Assembly (NCBI GenBank): GCA_019916065.1
Contig: CM034233.1
Location: forward strand, 17,878,436 to 17,942,435
DNA: 64,000 nucleotides
DNA from: Vitellaria paradoxa
Lineage: Eukaryota; Streptophyta; Magnoliopsida; Ericales; Sapotaceae
Reading direction: 5' to 3'
Shown here: one piece after another, positions 49,297 through 60,700 of the stretch
How the letters are laid out: every line of letters begins with the position of its first letter
How positions within the stretch are numbered: the first letter of the stretch is position 1
The notes under the pieces: model-generated
The model's input: only the letters and a program-made list of their open reading frames with translations
Told to the model about the DNA's origin: nothing
The model's database searches: none
Translations under genes and position numbers: made by a program

Positions 49297-50650
49297 ACCT
49301 AACAAAAAAAGGCACGATGGTTAAGGGTCAACGGCCTAAAGCATAACGCAATCTTTATTATATTTTATCCCGCACTATCTACTGCTTACATTTTTATCGT
49401 TAATTTAAAAAAAAAAAAAAGATAATATTTTATACATATAGTGATTTTAAACAAAATACATCAATAACTAATTATAATTACCAATATAAAATAGATGACT
49501 GGCGACTGACGCGGAATAAAAGAGCAATAAAGATAGAATTTTTAGACCAAAAGTAGTTACAAGGGAGACATTTCAAAATTATTTAATAAGCCAACTTTAC
49601 GTAAGCTTAATTAGTAATAATTAAATATATAATAATTTGATTAGGGTGGGTTTATTTACACACCACACATAGATTATCACATTCACTTTATTTTTTTATT
49701 AAATAAAATTATACAATTATTTTTATTCTTCTAATGGCATCTATTGTATAATTTTACTGCCATAAATACTTTTCTATAAGAATGGAATAATTGAGTAATT
49801 TTATTTAATAAAAAAGTAAGTGAAGTGGAGAAATTCATTTGTGGAATACAAATAAACCTACTCATTTAATTATTATTTATGTGATGTTAGTTTGTGTTTA
49901 ATTTTTATTTATTAAACTTATAAAAACGGGACTTATGGAATAATTTTCTTACATTTATGTAAATTGTTTTCGATATTGGTCTGTGCATGAATTGGCTTAT
50001 TTCGGTCCTATAACATGATTGGAATCACAGTGTTATAGAAGGATCACTTTATTTGGCTAATATAGTGCCGTATTAGGTAAGTCCACCCTTAATTGTTTCA
50101 TAACAAACAGAATCTTCACAAATTCCCTTCTTATCCATGTGGCATTGGCAAATGTATATATAAGACTGCACCAATTCTTAAGGTATGACATTTTTTTTTT
50201 TATATATCAAAATTCTACTAAAATTATTACATGACTTTTTTGTTAACTTAAATATTTGAGACTTTTTGATAGACATCTTACTGATGTATTTAAGCACAAA
50301 TTGCTATTCTTGTCTTTGAGAGAGATTACGCGATTTACTATCATCAATGTGTATAAAAATACATAAAAAAAATATGTTATTTATAAGTCAAAAGTGCCTT
50401 TTAATAAAAAATCCAACTAACAATATTTTGCAATAGAGACCAAAGAATAGCTTAAATAGTTAGTGTGACGATTCAAAAAAAAAAAGAGAACAAAAAAAAA
50501 AAAAAAAAAAGTGATCAAGCCCGAGCACTTGGCAACAATCCTTGACAAAGACTTGTAAGTCTTCTTTACCTGGGTGGCCAAGGCTTCCATTTGGCCGTAT
50601 GCACGTGGTGCCATATTATTTTGCCAGCAAGCTATGTCTACAAAGGGCAC
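49297..50650. other. AT-rich spacer
   Basis: Contains the MITE at 49643-49864 and A/T runs. The minus-strand ORF at 50417-50650 has no recognised domain. A 40-bp segment at about 50369-50408 (AAAATATGTTATTTATAAGT) is repeated with a few changes at about 52148-52186, beyond the solo LTR. Confidence 0.45.
49643..49864. mobile_element. MITE with terminal inverted repeats
   Basis: The left end AGGGTGGGTTTATTTACACA and the right end (reverse complement) TGAGTAGGTTTATTTGTATT are imperfect inverted repeats. The complementarity continues inside (TTTTTTATTAAATAAAATTA on both arms) around a centre near 49755. About 220 bp, non-coding. Confidence 0.7.
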
Positions 50651-50652
50651 TA

Positions 50653-52134
50653 TGATGGAGTTTCATCCTAGGGGCAAGTGGGTCATTCAAAATGCCCCAC
50701 ATGAGGGGCTTTAGATATATATATATATATATATATACGTGGGAAAGGGGGATGTCGCGGGACACACCAAGCCGGGAAGGAAAAAAAAAAAAAAAAAAGA
50801 AAATCGAGAGGAAAGAAGAAAAAAGGGAAGGAAAGGAAAAAGAGAGAGGAAGGAAAAATGTTAGTTTTTTAATTCAAATTAATTTTTAAGCCTTTTAATT
50901 AAATTCATTTCTCACGTGCCTGCGCTGTCCAATTTTGAAGAGGTGGTTCGGTGTGCATATACAACAAATCCCTACTTCTCTAACACATAAACGAGATAGG
51001 GAAATTAATGTATTATTTATACTTTTTGTAATATTTATTTTGACAGAAAATAATTGCGAGGTTAAGTTTATATTATTATTAAGTTGATAACTGGATTTTT
51101 AGTGGCATTGAAATTATGATTAAATTGTTGAAATTTTTTATTCAATGCCAAGACATGCTATAATATGTTAGAATGTGCTGAATATGTGATTATTGTGAAA
51201 CGGATGATAAAATGAAAATGTGAAATTGTGAAAGTTGATACACACTCATGGATATTGTTGCTAAGTTTTAACAATGTAAAGGGAAAACCTAAGAACATGT
51301 TGATTTTGTGGAGAAAGTGAGGGTACTATATAAAAATAGGGAGGGTCAAGAGATACCATTGGGTTAAAAAAACCTAAACCTGCGCAGGGTCGGGTATATC
51401 GTGCCCATGGACTAGTAATCCAAAACGACGACGAATGTGGTAAAGGCTCATCGTGGCCCTTGGACTCGGATCCTTAAACGACAACGCAGGGGTACTTTGC
51501 GACCCGTATAATTATACGAACTGGCGATAGTTTTGGACTACCACTGTGGTTGTGGGATAGTCTTGCAGAGTATCATTCTCCACATTGGGAAAAGAAAATA
51601 ATAAATAAATAAAGATTGACAAGGGAACTAAGAGTTATGAATGATGTGTCTTATTCTGCTACGTATTGATGCATTTGATAATTTTTTACTACATTCATTG
51701 TTTTACATAATTCTTAAAAAGGCATTATAAAAAGTATATATCTATACATCGTGAGCACATGTGACTTGATGCTCACGTTCCTATAGATTGTGTTACAGGT
51801 ACAGACCCCGAGACCTAGAAGAACCGGCATAACTACTAAATCTTACAGATGTATTAAATAAAATTTTTTTAATGTAATGGCCTCTAAAGTTTAATGTATG
51901 TAAAAATACTGTTTTATAAATGAGTATAGGTTATGTTGTCCAGTTTTAATTATAATTAGGTATACGATTTGTCATAAAAGTAATCAGTTTTATTGACTAT
52001 ATGGATGGAACAAATGGGTAGGAACTCTGAAATTATAAATGGCAGGATTATAGTAAGTCAAGTGTAATAAGTTTTCATTCTAAACTCACCCATCGGGACC
52101 TTAGGATTTCGAGGCATGACGGTTAGAACTCATC
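50653..52134 (+). mobile_element. Probable solo LTR (about 1.48 kb)
   Basis: A block of non-coding DNA starts TGATGGAGTT and ends AACTCATC. It is flanked by perfect 5-bp direct repeats CACTA (50648-50652 and 52135-52139). Inside are a TATA-like TATATAAAAA at 51327-51336 and a GC-richer region at 51355-51600, as in LTRs of large plant Gypsy-type elements. No primer site, purine tract or coding region is adjacent, which suggests recombination left a single LTR. The right terminal CA expected of LTRs is not intact, so this remains a proposal. An (AT)n tract and an A-run lie at 50709-50800. Confidence 0.5.
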
Positions 52135-52139
52135 CACTA

Positions 52140-54600
52140 AATGCATTAAAAATATGTTATTTATAAGCCAAATGTGCCCTTTAAGTTGGGGTAAGTTTTT
52201 GGTCAAAAAACACGAGGGGCATTTGGAGTGACAAAAATTAATTATTTTTTAAAAAAATTACAAATTTTTAATTCATACAGTAAAATAAAAAGTGAATAAT
52301 TTTTAAAAATTTTTATTATTTTTTAACAATTTTTAGAGTTCCGAATGCAGCCATACTGTAGTGTTGAATGTTCTAATTAAAAAAAAAAAAAAATTATGGA
52401 AGAATACAACGCTTTGAACAGACAAACACCATTGTTTTGTTTAATGGTTGTTAAATGAACAGATATGTCCAATTAAGTCCTGGTGTGCGGGGCAAATCCT
52501 CGGCATGCTTGTAAAGGCGCTAATTAAATATTTTACATTTAGATAAAATACATTATTATATATTTAGAGTGTGTTTAAAACGATAAAAAAAAAAAGATAA
52601 AATGAAATAAATTAAAATAAATTATAAATTTATAATTTGTGTAATGTGATAAAAAATAAATAAATTTGAAAATTTTTTAATCTTCAGAATTTTTTTGTCA
52701 CTCTAAATAGAATCTTAATTCAAGTTTCATGTTTGTACGATTAAAAGCACAATACCGAACCAACTAAATCATGCTAATTGAAATACTTCTAAATTGATTT
52801 ACAATCTGTTTTGGAAGGGATGAAATGAAAAGAAAGAAAATATTGTGATATTTTATTTTTCTTGTTTGCGAGTTCTAATGAAATAAGAAATTAAATAAAA
52901 TAAATAAAAAAACTGCCTAAAAACTTAGCATTTACATTTGTGGAAAGTTGAACATAAATGGGGATTAAATAAAAATTCAGTAATAATTTTTTCATAATAT
53001 CAAATTTGCCCATCAATTATAGAACAAGAAAAAAAATTACAATATACTACAATAATAAAACAATAATACATACTTTGTTTTTTTCTAATATTTATTTTTA
53101 ACTCACAAACAAAATAATAAATTTTTTTTCTTGTAACGCAGAACCTGCACTGATTTATTACAACTCTCAACGAACTACATAACTAATGGGCAAATCGGGG
53201 GTGCTTGAACCCAGGCGCAAGAAAAAAATTAAAATTACTGTATTTACTTTTTTAATCTTTTAAAAAGTCAAAAGAAAATTATTATTATTTATATTTTTTC
53301 TCTTATTTCATCTTTAATGTATATTATTTTACCTCTCAAACTCACAAATAACGCATTAGTTCTCAATTCCTCGAATATTTTCGTTTTATGCACCCTTTAT
53401 TTTAGCAAAGAAATCATTTTATATATTCATAATATTTGTGTCCATTAATAAAAATGACAAGCAATCACGTATAACTACAATTTCAATTAAAAATATTTAA
53501 TATAATGATTCGATAGTTTGAATTATTAAAAAATTAACAAATTAAATTTATTAAAGCATCTTAAATGAACCATATTACCTAAATGTCACTTCTACATCCG
53601 CTTATTAAGAGGTCGTTTAGAATGTGAAAAAAAAAAAAAAAAAAAACAAAGTTAATGGAAGTGAAAATTTTTTGAAAATTAGACTGCAGAAAGTTATTTT
53701 AAAATGATAGTTGGATGTTTATGTTTGATTTGATATAAAATTGTTAAAAATTATTAAAGTAGAGAATATTAAAAATTTTTAAAATTTTGTGAAACTTTTT
53801 GATACTAATATCAATCTAACTTTTTTGAATATCTTTCAAAATATGTTGGAATGTATTATAATTGTTTGTTCTAACAGATTTTGACAATTTTTTTGAAAAA
53901 TTTGAAATTTTTAGAGTTTAAAAAGATAGAACTTTTAAAGTATTTTAGAGTTTTTGGATCTTCTTTGAAGTTTCAAATGACCTCCAATTCAATATAGTCA
54001 AAATTTTATGGTAACATAACAATTTTAAAAAAAATTGTGAATGAATTACAATATTTTATATCAATATTATTAGGGGTGTTGAAGGTTGTAAAAAATTAGT
54101 ATAAATTTATAAAAATTATATTTTTAATACTCGTATAATGAGTAAAAAATTTAGATAGTATTTAGTTTATTTTTCTTCTTTTGTTTCATGTATTTTTTGT
54201 TTTAAAAATTTATAAAATAAGAAAAATATAAAATGCTTTACTTCTTTTAGTTGAGATCTTCTTTATTTTGTATTAAAAATGTTCAAAATAATTTTTTATT
54301 TTTTTATTTTATGTGTAGACTCATTTTCTATTTTTAAAATAAATTTTGAAAACACAAATTATTAATTGTGTTTTTAAGCATTTTTTTTATTTTAAAAAAT
54401 GTAAAATGAAAAATTAGTTCCAACCAAAAAAAAAAAAAAGAAATAAAAAACAAATCAAATGCGAACTTAAATTATACAGAAATTTGTAGATTCTTATCGA
54501 AGTACAAAAGCCATCATGTGTTGAGAGGCTAGGAATGAATAAACGAATCCCATACGTATCAACCATCCTTCATTTCTAATACGACGCCGATCTGCTTTGT
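52140..54600. other. AT-rich spacer before ISE2
   Basis: Holds MITE-like blocks at about 52205-52362 (GGGGCATTTGGAGTGACAAA to GAGTTCCGAATGCAGCC) and 52565-52720 (GAGTGTGTTTAAAACGATAA to TTTTTGTCACTCTAAAT). A-runs lie near 53625-53645 and 54427-54440. No gene seen. The ISE2 promoter should lie in the last few hundred bases; I cannot pick a TATA box with confidence. Confidence 0.45.
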
Positions 54601-54711
54601 ATTCAGAGAACACGTCCCTCTCAAGATGAGGAAGTGTAGCAACGAATCAACGATCACGCTTGGCCCGCAACAATTATCTTTGGAGAGGGCTGAGCTGGAA
54701 CCTCTCCCGCC

Positions 54712-57700
54712 ATGAACACAGGAATCTCTCCCGCGATGAGCACACTTTCAACTCTGTCACCTCTGCTCATCGTCGCTTCTTCTACGAGCAAAAGCACTCC
54801 CTTTCTTCCTCTGAAACCGCCTGTTCAAAACCTAGGGCTAGGGTTCTGCCGCCTCAAACCCCGTCGCGCGTCGACTCCGAAACATTCGCCGCAATATCGA
54901 GCCTCCTACAAGTTTCCAAGTTCGCCTTTTCTGGCCGAGTCTCAACTATCCGATGCCGACGAAGAGGAGGAGGAGGAGGAGGAGGAGGTTGACGACGACG
55001 ACGACGACGACGTAGAAGCAGCTGATGAGTATGAAGACATTTCTGGCGAAGTTTCAATCATTGCGGAGCAGAGTGAAGAAGAATTTGAAGGTTCAGTAGA
55101 TGATACCTCAGAAGTAAAGTCTCGTTTTGAGCAATTCAAGTGGCAAAGAGTTGAGAGGCTTCGTAACGATGTCCGAGAGTATGGCGACGAAATAATTGAT
55201 GTCGACGAACTCGCTTCTGTTTACGATTTCCGCATTGATAAATTTCAGGTGCTTAATACTTTTCAACTTGCAATTTTGATGCTTGTATTTTCACGTATTA
55301 GTGTACATTGTATAAATTTTCATTGAAGTTGTAGTTTCGTTTATATGTTTGCTGTCTCAGCGATTGGCAATTCAAGCGTTCTTAAGAGGTTCATCCGTTG
55401 TAGTGTCCGCTCCTACAAGCAGTGGCAAGACTTTGATTGCTGAAGCTGCGGCAGTTGCAACAGTGGCCAGAGGAAGGAGAATATTCTACACTACTCCTCT
55501 TAAGGCATTGTCAAATCAGAAATTCCGAGAGTTTCGGTGCACATTTTTCTTCCTTTCATTTTTTAGGAAAAATAATGAAATTATTGTTTGATTATATTAT
55601 CCAATGTAACTTTTGAGTTGCTTGTTGTTTATAATACAGTCAAATGACTGCAGAGGGTAATTGCAATACTTTTAACTTGATTTCTTTTCAGCGAGACATT
55701 TGGTGATGGCAGTGTTGGTCTTCTTACCGGAGATTCTGCTGTCAACAAAGATGCCCAGGTTCTAATTATGACTACTGAGATTCTGCGCAACATGTTATAT
55801 CGGAGGCAAGTTATTTGGTGATCTGTTTTTTTGTCTTTGACATACACAAATATCCCTCAGACAAATTCATTTACACTCTTTGGAATGGTGGGTTTGATAT
55901 GATTTGATTTCTTTTGATGAGAATTCTCACCAGTTTTTATGTTTGGAATTAAAATGAAATTTTATGAGTTGGATTTCATTTCATTTCATAGCTTGATTTT
56001 GGCATTTCTATATCATTTGAAATTAAATACAAAACAATATAATTTGATGAGATTTCATTATTTTCTTAAGCCATTTAAGTGGACAAATTTGTCATCATAT
56101 ATCATATTTACTATATTTTCTATTTCCCATTAAAATGGTCAAATTTGGTATTTCTCTTAAAATCAAATCAATTCAATTCTTAAATTCAAAACGTGTTCCA
56201 AGCACAAAATTTTATTTACCGTATAAAATCAATTCTTTATTTTAAAATCAAATCAATTAAGAGAGGATTGTTTCCATACGGAGTCTATTTGTTATCTGTA
56301 AAAAGATGTTATGTTGCTGAATAGAGTTTGCTGCTTTTCCATTTTCTTATTTGCTTATTTGTTATCTATCTGTATACATTAGAATCATCCACTTTGTTCA
56401 GTCTAATCATGACTACTGAGATTCTGTGCAACTTGTTGTATCAGAGGCAAGTTATTTGGTGATCTTTTTTTTTTTTGGGGGGGGGGGTCTTTGACATGCA
56501 CAAATATCCCCCAAACCAATCCATTTAGCTAATTGTAGAAGACATTGAAAATTCATCTGGCTATAAAAAGGACGTTATGTTGCTGAATAGAGTTTGCTGC
56601 TTTTCCATTTTCTTATTTGCTTATTTGTTATCTATCTGTATACATTAGAATCATCCACTTTGTTCAGTGTACTATGCTTTTACTGGAGATGTTGCTTGGA
56701 TCTCAATGTTCTGTCATTTACTTAATGCCAATGTTTATGTTCTGACTGGATGTGTTGATTACTAAATCAAGTGTTTATAATTCTTCCCCTGCAGTGTTGG
56801 GATGGTTTCATCTGAAAGTGGACTTTTTCATGTTGATGCAATTGTTTTGGATGAAGTGCATTATCTAAGTGACATTGCTCGGGGTACAGTCTGGGAAGAG
56901 ATAGTGCGTACTTTCTATTCTCACAGTTCTTCTTTGTAGCTATGTTACAAGGACTTGACACTTAGCACTTGGGTTAGGGACCAGATATGCATTAACATCT
57001 CTTGGGATGTTTAGTATGTTGGACATGAGTGGTAGGGTTTATGATAAACCATGCATAGGACTTCTATTCCTTGAATGACAAGCCATATGTTAGTTTTTGA
57101 ATGTTGTTTTGGCCAAAATAAATCAAATAAGTATTTAAGCAATATGATTTCCCTTGTCTCTTGGTTTCTTGGACTTGAGAACTAGATGAATCTAACAATT
57201 ACACTAATGCTCCCACCTGCCAACCATGCTGTGTCTATGTAATATGGTCTTATCTTATGTTCTTTCTTCACATAATGTAGTCTAACTTTAATGCAAATTG
57301 TTTTCAGGTTATTTACTGCCCAAAGGAAGTTCAACTCATATGTTTGTCTGCAACAGTTGCAAACCCAGATGAATTAGCTGGTTGGATTGGTCAGGTAATA
57401 TGGATATCGTAGATATCCTTTTGCATACCATACTAGAAACCATAGAGCCTCCCTATGTGAAGGTGCAAAAGGGCTCATACGAGTCCAAGATACAACCCTA
57501 GAGCTCACAATAGTTCTCCTTGGTTGTCACATTATTCAGCAGATGATCTGTCAAGTTGGAGTTGCCCATACTCAATATTGACAGATACAATAGAACCAAA
57601 CTATAAAACTATATGTACATATCTGTTTATATATGTATATTTATATAACATTTGATGAGCCTTATATAGGTTTTTGAGAAAATATATAACTCATCCTCAA

Positions 57701-60700
57701 CATAAAGCCATAAACAACTCGTAAAAAAAGCTAATTAGTATGGTAATGATTCATGATAAGAACTCATAAAATACTAATACAACTTTATGTAATGGTCTGT
57801 AAACTCTCATGAATGTGCCTAGTAGCAATCCTTAGCTCTTCAAAATAAATATTTTATTCTAATAACACAAAAATAAAATGATTTAAGGTTTTGGAATTTT
57901 AACAAAATTAAAATATTATCTAACAAAGTCCTGCAACTTTTCTTTAGGAAGGGTTTTAGTTAATATTATCTCTAAGCTTGTGGTGATATATGATATTTAT
58001 CATTGAAGATATTCTAATATTTGTGCTAAAATTGGGTAACTAAATATTTGTGCTAAAATTGGGTAACTAAGTTCCAATTTCTTAATTTTTAGATGATGTT
58101 ACCGTTTGCTAGTATTTCATTTGCATGCCAACTAGGAATTATAGATGCACCCTCAAGGGTGCCGTCTTTGAGTCGGACTCATTACAGATACTGACACACG
58201 ATGGACACAAATTGGACACATGTCAGACTCATCTTTTTCCATGTTAGATTTTTTTTGGACGCCTTGGACAATTACGGATTCATTTAGACAAGGCGAGGTC
58301 TTTTCTATAATATGCAAATTTTTAAGTGGGTTTTGACTTGTGAATAAAATAAATTATAACATAAAAGTAAAAAAAACTCTCTGTTTGTTATTTTATATTT
58401 GAATGATTCAATGGAATGTCATGACATTTTGGTTTGTGAATTCATGGAATAATGTTTTTTTAGTTATCATTTTTGATGAAATGTAATTATCATGTGACTT
58501 CTTTGTCAACTTGTAAGCTATAAATTGTAATTATTATCATTTTGGATGTGTAATCATTATGTTATTTCTTTGTTGACTTCTAAGCTAATAAATGGTTTTT
58601 AACTTTAATTAATGTTATATTGCATCATTTCTACTGTCTTATTTATATTGTATTTGAATAAAGTATCAATATATAAGACATATAAAAGGTGTAAAATATA
58701 TATATATATTTGTTGAGTCCTCACTGTGTCATGTCTGCATTTTTTTTAAAATTGCTAAGTCGGCACATCGTGTTGTGTCTTGTCATGTGGTGTTGGTGTC
58801 CATACTTCATTGCATGCTAGTAATACTTTCCAAATTATCTCTGTATGCTTGGGCTAACATGAGAGGATTGAATATGGACTGACTTTCTTTTGTTTGTTTG
58901 TTTTTTCCCTCTTTCTCAATAGATTCATGGTAAAACTGAATTGGTGACATCATCCAAGCGTCCGGTTCCATTGACTTGGTACTTCTCCACAAAGACATCT
59001 TTGTTACGTCTTCTTAACGAGAAAGAAACAGGATTGAATAGGTAACCTCCACCACTTATTTCAACTTAGTTCATGGTTCCTCTAATAATGAATGACAATG
59101 CATTAATTATCTAAGTATTTCTCATCCCTTGCACCAACTCTTATCCTGTGAATGTTCCACTGTCCTTGCAATAGTTTATGCTGTTTGGATTCAAATTTTT
59201 TTCCGCTTATTCAGTTGAGTGTGGCGCTTTCCTTTCATTAAAATATAGGTGGCACTTTACTAATAATGGAATTAGAATATATTTGAATCTCATTAGATAA
59301 TAAGATCCCATGTTCTATAGAGTTTTCTCTAGATGAATTTGTTTCTGATGCAAGTCTTTAAATCTGTTGAACAATGTGAGCTCTTATTTATTTCCTGCAG
59401 CAGTTATGGGACAGAGGTGGCACTAAGTTCATGCCATCTGTTAGCTTGCAAGTTTCTGTAGGCAAGCTGAGAGAGATTACTTTTCCTTAGTAGGTGTGAT
59501 ACATTGGAAATGATCCAATTTCTAAAATTTTATATTCCTGGATTGTATGTAAGTTTGAGTAACTCATGGTTTCAAAGGCAGTAGATGCATCATTATTTTA
59601 TAGCCATGTCTCATCAATGGGTACTATGGTAACATTCTTGATGATAATGAACATATTTAGTTACCGTTATTAGTTTACATGCAACATATTTTGCAACACC
59701 ACCAATCCATTGCAGGTTCATAAATAACAAATTTTGGATGTGCTAGCATATGTCTGTCTCACTACATATGCTTTTCTTATTTTTAGTAAATATCTTGAGC
59801 AGTTCCTCTCTTCTTGTCTTTTCTTTCTTTACCCCTGAAACATATTTGGTGATCTGCTAGTGGCCTAGTGCTAATCATTTTAAAAATTTTAATTTTGGAA
59901 CAGGAAGCTGTCACTGAACTATTTGCAACTTTATTCATCTGGAATTAAACTAGAGAAAGATGAGGGTTCTAGAAGAAGATCTTCAAAAAAACGTGAAAGC
60001 AACATGAACTACAACACCAATGCTAATATGAATGGACAATCCCTATCAAAGAATGACATAAATACCATTCGCCGCTCACAAGTATGGGGCTTAGTGTATC
60101 ATTCATTTACCATGTTGGCTATTTTGCCCATTTGAATGAGGATTGTTTTGTGATTATGCTCTACCTCTAAATTGCAACCTCCTGAAAGAATTACAAGTAA
60201 TTTTGCAAGATGTTATGGTTTCTAATTTTTCAGGTTCCTCAAGTTATTGACACATTGTGGCACCTTCATTCAAGGGATATGCTTCCTGCAATTTGGTTTA
60301 TCTTCAGTAGGAAGGGTTGTGATGCAGCTGTTCAGTATCTTGAAGATTGCAAACTCCTAGATGAGTGTGAGATGAGTGAGGTTGAACTGGTCTTGAAGAG
60401 GTTCCGTATTCAGTATCCTGATGCTGTTAGGGAGTCTTCTGTGAAAGGCCTTCTGCGAGGGGTTGCTGCACACCATGCTGGCTGTCTTCCCCTGTGGAAG
60501 TCATTTATAGAAGAGCTATTTCAGCGGGGACTTGTGAAGGTTGTTTTTGCTACAGAAACGCTTGCTGCTGGTATCAACATGCCTGCTAGGACAGCTGTCA
60601 TATCATCTCTCAGCAAAAGGAGTGAAAGTGGACGTATTCACTTAAGCTCAAATGAACTGCTTCAAATGGCTGGGCGTGCTGGACGAAGAGGGATTGATGA

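Noticed and set aside
54660..54992. 110-codon plus ORF ending in poly-Gly, and antisense Ser-rich ORFs
   Set aside because: Other-frame readings of ISE2 exon 1 and its trinucleotide runs.
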